Positions 1 to 6,330 of a stretch of 17,818 bases of DNA are shown here, piece by piece. Source of the DNA: an uncultured Oscillospiraceae bacterium (GTDB taxonomy: Bacteria > Bacillota > Clostridia > Oscillospirales > Oscillospiraceae); assembly GCA_934668285.1 (NCBI GenBank), contig CAKUNB010000018.1, forward strand, positions 1 to 17,818, in the 5' to 3' direction. Positions within the stretch are counted from its first letter, which is position 1. The number at the start of each line of letters is the position of its first letter. A program made the position numbers and the translations under genes. The notes beneath the pieces are model-generated. The model was given only the letters and a program-made list of their open reading frames with translations. It made no database searches and was not told the DNA's origin.

Positions 1-26
1 CAATAGAACGCATGGAGGAACGAAAA

Positions 27-872
27 ATGAAAAAGCTGATTGCATTGGTTTGCGCGGTGATTCTGGTCGCCGCTTTGTTTGCGGGCTGCGGAGGCGAGGC
101 TGCGCCGTCCGGCGTGAAGGTCATTCCGGTCGAGCTGACGCAGGAGGAATATGCATTCGGTGTGGATAAAAATCAGCCGGAGCTGCTGGAGCAGGCCAAC
201 GCCTACATCGATCAGATCATTGCCGACGGCACGCTCGACAGCATCGTTGAAAAGTACTTTGCGGGCGGCGACGTAGAGCCGATCACCTCCGCTGCGCAGG
301 ACAGCAGCAAGGATCAGCTCGTCGTTGCGACGAACGCCGCCTTTGAGCCGTTTGAATATCTGCTCGGCGAGAACTACTACGGCATCGACATGGAGATCGC
401 GAAGGGCTTTGCCGAGTCGCTCGGCAAGGAGCTGGTCATTATGAACATGGATTTCGACGCGGTTTGCCTCTCCGTCAGCCAGGGCAAGTGCGATATCGCA
501 ATGGCCGGCCTGACTGTCAACGAGGAACGGAAGGAATTTGTCAACTTCACCACGCCGTACTATCAGGCCTCGCAGACCATCATGGTGCCCAATAACGACA
601 CGACCTTTGATTCCTGCAAAACCGCCGCGGATGTCGAGGCGATCCTCAGCGCCTGTGACTCGTCCACGAAGATCGGCTTCCAGACCGGCACGACCGGCCA
701 GTTCTACACCGAGGGCGACGAGAGCTGGGGCTTCGCGGGCTTCCCTGTGACCGCTGTCGGCTACAAGACCGGCGCGCTGGCTGCACAGGATATGCTCAAC
801 GGCAACCTGACCTACGTCATCATTGACAAAGACCCCGCAAACTACATCGCAGGCGCGATTAACGGCAAATAA
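27..872 (+). CDS. Amino acid ABC transporter substrate-binding lipoprotein, circularly permuted
   Basis: Extracytoplasmic binding protein of a polar amino acid ABC importer (SBP family 3, HisJ/GlnH-like), predicted to be lipid-anchored and to deliver ligand to the permease encoded next. The ATG at 27 is preferred over the one at 12 because GGAGG lies at 14-18 and it gives a clean lipoprotein signal (LFAGC, Cys21). Residues 96-280 match the start and middle of the fold: TNAAFEPFEY (102-111), GID (119-121), NEERK with Arg168, GTT (221-223) and IID with Asp267; these positions bind ligand in HisJ-like proteins. Oddly, residues 30-86 (EEYAFGVDKNQPELLEQ ... DGTLDSIVEKYF) are the segment that normally closes the C-terminus, and the protein stops where that segment would begin. 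All expected parts are present once but in rotated order. Length is 281 aa, normal for the family. The family call is firm; ligand specificity is not known. Confidence 0.9.
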   Translation: MKKLIALVCAVILVAALFAGCGGEAAPSGVKVIPVELTQEEYAFGVDKNQPELLEQANAYIDQIIADGTLDSIVEKYFAGGDVEPITSAAQDSSKDQLVVATNAAFEPFEYLLGENYYGIDMEIAKGFAESLGKELVIMNMDFDAVCLSVSQGKCDIAMAGLTVNEERKEFVNFTTPYYQASQTIMVPNNDTTFDSCKTAADVEAILSACDSSTKIGFQTGTTGQFYTEGDESWGFAGFPVTAVGYKTGALAAQDMLNGNLTYVIIDKDPANYIAGAINGK

Positions 873-892
873 CGTCCGTAACTGCGTCCGGC

Positions 893-917
893 CGCCCCTT
901 TCCGACGGGAAGGGGCG
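893..917 (+). other. Intercistronic hairpin between binding protein and permease genes
   Basis: An 11-bp GC-rich stem (893-903 with 907-917, one G-U pair, 3-base loop) lies in the gap between the two genes and has no T-run after it. Such hairpins often protect the 3' end of the binding-protein message, so that more binding protein than permease is made. That role is inferred from position only. Confidence 0.6.
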
Positions 918-946
918 CGCCACGCGCTATGGAGAAAGGAAGAAAT

Positions 947-1762
947 ATGAAAAAACTTGCAGTTCTGCTGTGCCTGCTGCTGGTGGCGGTGAGCCTTCTG
1001 ACGGTGTTCGCCTCCGCAGCGGGCGGGCAGGCAAACGCCGTCTTTGCGTCGGGAAATGGCAAGATCGACCGCTTCCTGCGCATTTTCGTTGATGAGGGCG
1101 GCTATCGACAGGTGCTGCGCGGCCTGAAAAATACGCTGCTGATCGCCGTGATCGGTCTGGTCATCGGCATTGTGCTCGGCACTCTGATCGCGGCGGTGCG
1201 CGTAACGCCGCGCTACAAGACGCTGCCGAAGGTGCTCAACGCGATTTGCTCGGTTTACGTCGGCTTCTTCCGCGGCACGCCGATTGTGGTGCAGCTTTTG
1301 CTCGGCTACTATGTGCTGCTGCCCGCGCTGGGGCTGAACTATCCGGCGCTGTCGGTCTGTATTGTCGTGTTCGGCCTGAATTCCGGCGCTTACGTTTCGG
1401 AGATCATGCGCGGCGGCATCTCCTCGGTTGACGGCGGCCAGCTGGAGGCAGCGCGTGCGCTCGGCCTGCCGTATGCCTCGGCCATGGTGCGTGTGGTCAT
1501 TCCGCAGGCGGTCAAAAATATCCTGCCCACCCTCGGCAACGAGTTCATTTCGCTGATCAAGGAAACGTCCGTCGTGAGCTTTGTCGGCACGCTGGACATT
1601 TATGTCGCCTTTAATGCCATTGGTACGAACAGCTACGAGTTTATGGTGCCGTACCTTGCCATGGCGCTGATTTACATTCTGCTGGTGGCTGCAGCGACGC
1701 TGCTGGTCAAACTGATGGAAAGGAGGCTGGCGCGCAGTGATCGAAGTATCTCATCTCACTAA
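947..1762 (+). CDS. Amino acid ABC transporter permease
   Basis: Integral membrane subunit of the HisM/GlnP type that carries the amino acid across the membrane. The start at 947 is chosen over the in-frame ATG at 929 because a GGAGAAAGGA ribosome site lies just before it. The 271-aa product has an N-terminal hydrophobic stretch resembling a cleavable signal (residues 3-25, ending ASA), a short soluble segment, then the conserved core: a TM helix from about residue 63, and the ATPase-docking EAA loop at about 167-190 (EAARALGLP ... IPQA). It follows the binding-protein gene and its last 26 bases overlap the ATPase gene, so the three form one operon. The signal-like N-terminus is not typical of a stand-alone permease and may be left over from a binding-domain/permease fusion, which is inference. 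Confidence 0.9.
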   Translation: MKKLAVLLCLLLVAVSLLTVFASAAGGQANAVFASGNGKIDRFLRIFVDEGGYRQVLRGLKNTLLIAVIGLVIGIVLGTLIAAVRVTPRYKTLPKVLNAICSVYVGFFRGTPIVVQLLLGYYVLLPALGLNYPALSVCIVVFGLNSGAYVSEIMRGGISSVDGGQLEAARALGLPYASAMVRVVIPQAVKNILPTLGNEFISLIKETSVVSFVGTLDIYVAFNAIGTNSYEFMVPYLAMALIYILLVAAATLLVKLMERRLARSDRSISSH

Positions 1763-2561
1763 AAAATTCGGCGATCTGACGGTTCTGAACGATGTCAGCC
1801 TGACCGTCAACGAGGGCGAACGCATCGCCGTCATCGGCGGCTCCGGCAGCGGCAAGAGCACGCTGCTGCGCTGCATCACCTGCATGGAGGATCCGGACGG
1901 CGGCTCGATCTACTTTGAGGGACAGGATCTCGCCGACTGGAATGTGGACATCAATCTTGCGCGGCGCAAGATCGGCATGGTTTTCCAGCAGTTCAATCTC
2001 TTTGCACATAAAACCGTGCTGCAAAACATCACGCTTGCGCCGGTCAGCCTCGGCTGCGCCGATCGCCGCAAGGCGATCCGGAAGAACATTGCCGCACGTC
2101 TGACCAATCCCTTCCGCAAAAACAAGCAACCCATTCTTCCTCTGCCGCCTTCTAAAAAGGAGCTGCAGGCCGCCGCGAACGAGACGGCCTACGAGCTGCT
2201 GCGCAGCATCGGTCTGGAGGACAAGGCGGAGGTTTACCCCTCCACGCTCTCCGGCGGGCAGAAGCAGCGCATCGCCATCGTCCGCGCGCTGGCGATGAAG
2301 CCGAAGCTTATGCTGTTTGACGAGCCGACGAGCGCGCTCGATCCGGAAATGGTCGGCGAGGTGCTGGCGCTGATCAAGCGGCTGGCAGACACCGGCATGA
2401 CGATGGTGATCGTCACGCACGAGATGCGCTTTGCCCGCGAGGTTGCGACGCGCGTCCTGTTTGTCGACGGCGGCAAGATTGTCGAGGATGCCCCGCCTAC
2501 GGAGCTGTTCGACCACCCGAAGCATCCGAGATTGCAGGAATTTCTCTCCAAGGTGCTGTGA
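1737..2561 (+). CDS. Amino acid ABC transporter ATP-binding protein
   Basis: Cytoplasmic ATPase of the GlnQ/HisP type that powers the importer. The GTG at 1737 is chosen because AAGGAGG lies 10 bases upstream and the protein then begins [12 protein letters not shown], as usual in the family. All motifs are intact: Walker [10 protein letters not shown] (34-42), Q-loop FQQFNLF (83-89), signature LSGGQ (171-175), Walker B LMLFDEP (191-197), D-loop SALD and H-loop His228. At 274 aa it is about 30 residues longer than typical GlnQ (about 240). The extra length lies in the helical domain around residues 112-145, a basic and proline-rich stretch ([14 protein letters not shown]). It is the last gene of the operon and is followed by a strong terminator. 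Confidence 0.95.
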   Translation: MIEVSHLTKKFGDLTVLNDVSLTVNEGERIAVIGGSGSGKSTLLRCITCMEDPDGGSIYFEGQDLADWNVDINLARRKIGMVFQQFNLFAHKTVLQNITLAPVSLGCADRRKAIRKNIAARLTNPFRKNKQPILPLPPSKKELQAAANETAYELLRSIGLEDKAEVYPSTLSGGQKQRIAIVRALAMKPKLMLFDEPTSALDPEMVGEVLALIKRLADTGMTMVIVTHEMRFAREVATRVLFVDGGKIVEDAPPTELFDHPKHPRLQEFLSKVL

Positions 2562-2568
2562 ATTTTAC

Positions 2569-2608
2569 AGCCGGAGCTGCCCCTCGTGGGCGGCTTCGGC
2601 TAATTTTT
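2569..2608 (+). terminator. Rho-independent terminator of the ABC importer operon
   Basis: A 14-bp stem (2569-2582 with 2588-2601, two G-U pairs, 5-base loop) is followed by AATTTTT. It starts 8 bases after the ATPase stop codon. Confidence 0.85.
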
Positions 2609-2695
2609 GCAGAAAAACAGAGGATAGCGGAAATAGAATCATATTCATCGAAATTACCGGAAAATTCTGCAATTTTTTGATAAATTTCTTCGGAA

Positions 2696-2730
2696 AAATC
2701 GCGACTCTACTGACAGTAGAGCCGCGATTT
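2696..2730. other. Long intergenic hairpin
   Basis: A 15-bp stem with one A-C mismatch (2696-2710 with 2716-2730) and a TGACA loop lies between the importer terminator and the degV promoter. There is no T-run on the + strand; on the minus strand it is followed by TTTTT, so it could end antisense transcription. Its function is unknown. Confidence 0.6.
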
Positions 2731-2761
2731 CGGAACGTAGAGACAGAAAAAATCGGGTAGA

Positions 2762-2790
2762 TTGCCTTTTTCAACGCCGCCTGCTATAAT
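2762..2790 (+). promoter_or_regulatory. Extended -10 promoter of degV
   Basis: The -35 is TTGCCT (2762-2767), then a 17-base spacer, then a perfect -10 TATAAT (2785-2790) preceded by TGC, i.e. an extended -10. This is a vegetative (sigma-A-like) layout. A 9-bp hairpin (2799-2807 with 2812-2820, loop TGTT) would form in the 5' leader. Confidence 0.75.
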
Positions 2791-2846
2791 CCAAGTACGT
2801 TCGGCCCTGTTGGGCCGGACGGATTACCGGAAAGCGAGAAACAGCA

Positions 2847-3707
2847 ATGATTCAACTTTTTACCGATACCTCGGCGAACCTGACCGCGCATACCGTAAAA
2901 GAGCTTGGTCTGCGCATCGTGCCGTTTACCTACTCCGTTGACGGCAGGGAGGCGAAGCCGGAGGCGCTGGAAAATTTCGACGGCAAAGCCTTTTACGACG
3001 CGATGCGCGGCGGGGCCGTTGTCAAAACGGCCATGGTCGGCATCGGGACGTTTCTTGAAGCCTTCCGCCCAATCCTCGCGGCGGGAGACGATGTGCTCTA
3101 CGTTGCCATGTCCGGCGGCATCAGCGGCACCTGTCATGCGGCGATGCTGGCAGCAGAGGAGCTGCGCGAGGAGTTTCCTGAGCGGCAGATCGCGGTCGTG
3201 GACACCTACGCCGCCTCCCTCGGCGAGGGCCTGCTGGTTTTGAAGGCGGCGGAGCTTCTCAAGGCGGGGAAGCGGCTGGATGAAGCAGTCGCGCTCCTCT
3301 CCGACCTGCGCAATCGGATGTGCCAGTATTTTACGGTGGACGATCTGGAATATCTCAAGCGCGGCGGCCGCATCAGCCGCGTGGCCAGCGTCGTCGGCAC
3401 GGTGCTGAAAATCAAGCCGCTCCTGACCGGCAACGCCGAGGGAAAGATCGTCATGTGCGGCAAATGCCGCGGCCGCAAGCAGTCGCTGTCGGCGCTGGCG
3501 GACTATTATGAGAAGAAGATTGCCGACAAGACCGCGACGATTGCCATTGCCGATGCCGACGATGCGGCGAGTGCGGCGCTGCTGCTGCAGGAGCTGCGCA
3601 ATCGCGGCTTTACCGGCGAGTGCATCACCGCCTGTTACGAGCCGGTGACCGGCGCCCACGTCGGGCCGGGCACCGTTGCGCTGTTCTTCTTCGGAACTGA
3701 AAAGTAA
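2847..3707 (+). CDS. DegV family fatty-acid-binding protein
   Basis: DegV-family proteins bind a long-chain fatty acid. In Firmicutes some act as FakB subunits that present exogenous fatty acid to the kinase FakA. The 286-aa product has the usual length and layout: DTSAN near the N-terminus (7-11), SGGISGTCH in the middle, VVDTYAASLGEG, then YLKRGGRIS and the KIKPLL segment, and near the C-terminus GAHVGPGT. No fakA homologue is visible here, so a FakB role is possible but not shown. The gene has its own promoter and is monocistronic: it is followed by hairpins and then by convergent spoVT. Confidence 0.9.
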   Translation: MIQLFTDTSANLTAHTVKELGLRIVPFTYSVDGREAKPEALENFDGKAFYDAMRGGAVVKTAMVGIGTFLEAFRPILAAGDDVLYVAMSGGISGTCHAAMLAAEELREEFPERQIAVVDTYAASLGEGLLVLKAAELLKAGKRLDEAVALLSDLRNRMCQYFTVDDLEYLKRGGRISRVASVVGTVLKIKPLLTGNAEGKIVMCGKCRGRKQSLSALADYYEKKIADKTATIAIADADDAASAALLLQELRNRGFTGECITACYEPVTGAHVGPGTVALFFFGTEK

Positions 3708-3719
3708 AGAAACACCGCG

Positions 3720-3748
3720 CCGCGCAGCCCGAACAACGGGCTGCGCGG
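3720..3748 (+). terminator. Probable terminator hairpin after degV
   Basis: A perfect 12-bp GC-rich stem (3720-3731 with 3737-3748, loop AACAA) starts 13 bases after the degV stop. The following sequence (ATTCAGACT) is only weakly T-rich, so termination may be incomplete. Confidence 0.55.
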
Positions 3749-3800
3749 ATTCAGACTGTCAATAAACCACCCAGTGAAAAGTTTCGGAGGGAGGAAAAGT

Positions 3801-3831
3801 GTGAAAGGGAACCGTCAGGGTTCCCTTTCAC
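3801..3831. other. Perfect 13-bp inverted repeat
   Basis: The arms GTGAAAGGGAACC (3801-3813) and its exact complement (3819-3831) are separated by a 5-base loop. There is no T-run on either side. It sits in the convergent degV/spoVT gap and could be a bidirectional terminator, an RNA-stabilising hairpin or a small dispersed repeat; these cannot be told apart from one copy. Confidence 0.55.
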
Positions 3832-3903
3832 GTTCAATAACCCCGCCGCAGCGGACAAAAATGCAAAATAATATTACCAATTCCTATTTTGCAATTTTGA
3901 AGG

Positions 3904-3956
3904 CAGCTTGTCGGAAAAGTTTGTGAGAACTTTTTTTGACAAGCTGCGCGGCTTTT
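3904..3956. terminator. Bidirectional-type terminator between degV and spoVT
   Basis: The stem CAGCTTGTC/GACAAGCTG (3904-3912 with 3938-3946) is extended by AAAAGTT/AACTTTT (3915-3921 with 3928-3934). CGCGGC and TTTTTT follow on the + strand. It lies just beyond the 3' end of spoVT and is the best candidate for separating the convergent transcripts. Confidence 0.5.
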
Positions 3957-3957
3957 T

Positions 3958-4500
3958 TCAGCTCTCCATCTGCCGCCCGAGGAAGCCTGCGACGGTCTGC
4001 GCGAGCTTCTGCTCGGACTCGTCCGGCGCGGCGTCGTTTTCGCCCATCAGCAGCATGACGCAGCCCATCAGATCGCCCTCGGCGATGATCGGCGCAGCCA
4101 CGCCGAGATGATAGCGCTCCACGCTCTCGGCCGGACGCAGCCGCGCTTCGCCGGAGCGGTAACGGTAGCTTTTCCGCTGCTCCATGATCTGCTCCAGCTC
4201 CGAGGAGTTCCGCTTTTCCAACAGCTCCCGCTTCGGTGCGCCGGCCACGGCAATAATCGAATCCCGATCCGCCACTGCCGCAATATTGCCCGTGTTTTTC
4301 CCAATCGACTCACAAATCTGCGCCGCAAAACTCTGCAGCTCCCCCATCGGGGAATACTTCTTAAAAATTACCTCCCCATCCCGCTCCGTATAAATCTCCA
4401 ACGGGTCGCCCTCGCGGATGCGGAGGGTGCGGCGGATTTCTTTGGGGATCACGACGCGACCGAGGTCGTCGATGCGGCGGACGATGCCAGTAGCTTTCAT
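3958..4500 (-). CDS. spoVT: Stage V sporulation protein T, AbrB-type regulator
   Basis: Transcriptional regulator of late forespore gene expression in endospore formers. The N-terminus (MKATGIVRRIDDLGRVVIPK, then EIRRTLRIREGDPLEIY) is nearly identical to the swapped-hairpin AbrB DNA-binding domain of Bacillus subtilis SpoVT. Residues of about 55-180 form a divergent GAF-like domain ending AGFLGRQMES, matching the SpoVT C-terminus. The ATG at 4500 gives 180 aa, the usual length. A TTG six bases upstream is also in frame but sits too close to the ribosome site (GAGGGAG, complement of 4511-4517). The upstream DNA gave no convincing sigma-G match. This gene is the clearest sign that the host sporulates. 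Confidence 0.93.
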   Translation of the reverse strand: MKATGIVRRIDDLGRVVIPKEIRRTLRIREGDPLEIYTERDGEVIFKKYSPMGELQSFAAQICESIGKNTGNIAAVADRDSIIAVAGAPKRELLEKRNSSELEQIMEQRKSYRYRSGEARLRPAESVERYHLGVAAPIIAEGDLMGCVMLLMGENDAAPDESEQKLAQTVAGFLGRQMES

Positions 4501-4726
4501 ATTCAAAAATCTCCCTCTGGTGTATGAATTGTACAGGGGTATTGTTTGCCGAAAAAGGGAGATTATGCAGCGGCACTTTCTGCCAAATCGGGCGGCTGCG
4601 CGAAGTCGAAAAACGGCTTCGATAGGATGCGTTGGCGCGAGGTGCGGGCAATTTCGCTGCGAATTTGTCCTTTTCGTAGTTTCCCGTAATTTGATGCACG
4701 AAGCAGAGAAATATTTTACGCGACGT

Positions 4727-4732
4727 TATACT
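4727..4732 (+). promoter_or_regulatory. Possible -10 element before the DUF998 remnant
   Basis: TATACT lies 12 bases before the remnant's reading frame, but no acceptable -35 is found 16-18 bases upstream. The rest of 4501-4743 shows only a small hairpin (CGAAGTCG/CGGCTTCG near 4600-4620) and no gene. Confidence 0.25.
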
Positions 4733-4743
4733 GAGCGAGGAGC

Positions 4744-4998
4744 TTGGCAGCGGCTTTTTTGCAGGAGCTTGATCGACTTACTATTGTCAGCTTTCTTTCG
4801 TACACAGCGGCAGTCGTATTTGCGCCGCTGGCTTACCCCGGCTATAACTGGCTAGCGCAGGCCGTCAGCGATTTGAGCGCCGCGAACGCGCCGTCGCTGG
4901 CGCTATGGAATCAGCTCAGCGCCCTTTACAATGCGTGCGAGGCTGTTTGCGCCACGGTCGTCTGCATCGGCATACAGGGGCTGAAAACAAGACATTGA
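4744..4998 (+). pseudogene. Truncated DUF998 membrane protein gene (5' part)
   Basis: The 84-residue frame contains the hallmark N-terminal part of DUF998 (COG3371-like) membrane proteins: a TM helix, then PLAYPGYNWLAQAVSDLSAA and PSLALWNQLSALYNACEAVC. Intact family members have several more TM helices and are about 200 aa. Here similarity stops after IQGLK at about 4985 and the frame ends at the TGA at 4996. The only start is a TTG lying almost on top of the AGGAG at 4738-4742, so translation is doubtful. The downstream sequence belongs to another gene's 3' end, which points to a deletion joining two genes. The family was recognised from memory of its conserved sequence. Confidence 0.7.
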
Positions 4999-5254
4999 AC
5001 CCGGCGACCGCGCGGCAGACTGCGGCGGCCTCATGGAGCCTGTTGCCGTCTGGGTGCGCAGGGGCGGCGAGTGGGCGATCATCCACCGCTGCAAGCGCTG
5101 CGGCTTGCTCAGCTCCAACCGCGTGGCGGCGGACGACAACCCGATGAAGCTCATGAGCATTGCCATGAAGCCGCTGTGCGCGCCGCCGTTCCCGCTGGAG
5201 CGCATCCGAGAAATGACTGCGCTCATGGCCGGGGATGGGGAGCTGCACTGGTGA
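4985..5254 (+). pseudogene. RNHCP-domain gene remnant (3' part)
   Basis: The frame reads QDIEPGDRAADCGGLMEPVA, then VWVRRGGEWAIIHRCKRCG and SSNRVAADDNPMKLMSIAMK, and ends with a TGA at 5252. This is the C-terminal half of the RNHCP family, small proteins with zinc-ribbon-like Cys pairs. The N-terminal half, with the first Cys pair and the name-giving RNHCP motif, is missing: an in-frame TGA occurs at 4982-4984 and DUF998 sequence lies before it. An internal ATG at 5033 could start a 73-aa peptide, but there is no good ribosome site. It is most likely a non-functional remnant. The molecular role of the family is not known to me. Confidence 0.7.
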
Positions 5255-5279
5255 GGCAGAGAAAAAATCAAAAAGAGGC

Positions 5280-5310
5280 TTGACTCTCACACTGTGGCAG
5301 ACAGTATTAT
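5280..5310 (+). promoter_or_regulatory. MerR-type promoter with 19-bp spacer and internal operator
   Basis: The -35 TTGACT (5280-5285) and -10 TATTAT (5305-5310) are 19 bases apart, the overlong spacing typical of promoters activated by DNA-twisting MerR regulators. The spacer holds the perfect dyad ACTGT-ggcag-ACAGT (5291-5305). Flanking CTCAC (5286-5290) and GTGAG (5315-5319) form a wider, imperfectly centred pair. It lies just upstream of the merR-type gene, so self-regulation is likely. Confidence 0.8.
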
Positions 5311-5351
5311 AGGCGTGAGCTCAAAATTTACAGCAAGCAGGAGGTACCCCT

Positions 5352-6167
5352 ATGCTGAAGATCGGAGAATTTTCAAAGCTGTCCAGAGTCAGCGTCAGAA
5401 TGCTGCGCCACTACGATGAGATCGGGCTGCTGAAGCCCGCCAAAACCGACCGCTTTACCGACTACCGCTATTACCGAGAGGATCAGCTCCCGACCGTCTG
5501 CCGCATTACGGCGCTGAAGGATATGGGCTTTTCTCTTGCGGATATTGTCAGAATTCTGGAAATTTATGACGACAAGGACACGCTGGATCGGTACTTTGCG
5601 GACAGGGAACGGGAGCTGCGGCAGCTTGCGCAGGACACGGCATATAAGCTGATACTTCTGGACGCGGCCCGAGAGCAGCTGAGAAAGGAAGAAAGCATGA
5701 ATTACAATGTTACGATCAAAACCATTCCGGAGCGCTATGCCGCGACGGTACATACGACCATCCCGCGCTATGAAGAGGAGGGAACGGCCTGGAGCACCTT
5801 GGTATCCGAAACCGCGCCGCTGAGGCCCGTTGAGGCGGACCCATGCCTTTGCGCCGTCACCTTCCTCGATGGAGAGTACAAGGAAACCGATGTGGAGGTG
5901 ATGGCGTGGAAAACCGTCAAGGGGAGGTATCCTGACACCGAGCACGTGAAATTCATGACCTTGCCGGAGGTCACGGTGGCAAGCTGCACGTTCCAGGGCG
6001 GCTATCATCTGATTACGGAGGTCTACGCCGCCGTTGCCGCGTGGCTGGACGCTAACGGATACGAAAGCGCCGGCCCCATGTTCAATATCTACCACGTCAG
6101 TCCGCACGAAACGCGAAACCCCGATGAATTCGTGACCGAGGTCTGCTATCCGGTGAAACGGAGGTAA
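5352..6167 (+). CDS. MerR family regulator with GyrI-like effector domain
   Basis: Ligand-responsive transcription factor of the BmrR/BltR class. Residues 1-70 form the winged-helix MerR domain (MLKIGEFSKLSRVSVRMLRH, YDEIGLLKPA, DYRYY). Residues of about 75-112 form the dimerising coiled coil, and about 117-271 resemble the GyrI-like/AraC effector-binding domain, which takes up hydrophobic or cationic drugs in characterised members. The length of 271 aa is normal for the class. AGGAGG at 5339-5344 places the start at 5352. The promoter directly upstream has the 19-bp spacer and palindrome expected for its own operator. No efflux pump or other target gene lies next to it, so the gene may act only on itself here or on distant targets. 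The ligand is unknown. Confidence 0.9.
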   Translation: MLKIGEFSKLSRVSVRMLRHYDEIGLLKPAKTDRFTDYRYYREDQLPTVCRITALKDMGFSLADIVRILEIYDDKDTLDRYFADRERELRQLAQDTAYKLILLDAAREQLRKEESMNYNVTIKTIPERYAATVHTTIPRYEEEGTAWSTLVSETAPLRPVEADPCLCAVTFLDGEYKETDVEVMAWKTVKGRYPDTEHVKFMTLPEVTVASCTFQGGYHLITEVYAAVAAWLDANGYESAGPMFNIYHVSPHETRNPDEFVTEVCYPVKRR

Positions 6168-6199
6168 TTCGGGAAAGAATCACTCCGGATACAATGGCT

Positions 6200-6229
6200 G
6201 CACCCATCCCCCGAGGCGAGGATGGGTGC
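6200..6229 (+). terminator. Probable terminator after the MerR-type gene
   Basis: A perfect 10-bp stem, GCACCCATCC with GGATGGGTGC (6200-6209 with 6220-6229, 10-base loop), is followed by a weak T-rich tail (GGTTTCGTT). It separates the merR and tetR units. Confidence 0.6.
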
Positions 6230-6260
6230 GGTTTCGTTGCCCCGATTTTGTTAAAGCACC

Positions 6261-6289
6261 TTGACAGGCCTCGTGCTTTGATGTATAAT
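6261..6289 (+). promoter_or_regulatory. Consensus promoter of the TetR cassette
   Basis: TTGACA (6261-6266), a 17-base spacer and TATAAT (6284-6289) give an exact match to the vegetative consensus at both boxes. Such a strong promoter normally needs a repressor, which fits the TetR gene it drives and the palindrome that overlaps its -10. Confidence 0.88.
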
Positions 6290-6316
6290 TCGAATTATAA
6301 ATAACTTTAATTATAC
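6283..6316 (+). promoter_or_regulatory. Palindromic operator overlapping the tetR promoter
   Basis: TATAATTCGAATTATA (6284-6299) is a perfect 16-bp palindrome that includes the -10 box. A wider pair, GTATAATT (6283-6290) and AATTATAC (6309-6316), flanks the start region. Repressor binding here would block RNA polymerase. That TetR is the binder is inferred from position. Confidence 0.65.
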
Positions 6317-6330
6317 ACGGAGACGCGCGT

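Noticed and set aside
1707..2525. 272-codon open frame opposite the ABC ATPase
   Set aside because: Shadow of the ATPase gene, which has all nucleotide-binding motifs in frame; the antisense product has no recognisable features.
4510..4600. Sigma-G promoter for spoVT
   Set aside because: A GCATA-like -35 is present on the minus strand, but no -10 with the expected CAT..TA pattern stands at the right distance.
4418..4855. 145-codon + strand frame spanning the spoVT start region
   Set aside because: It overlaps spoVT antisense and the intergenic region, has Arg-rich composition and no homology I recognise.
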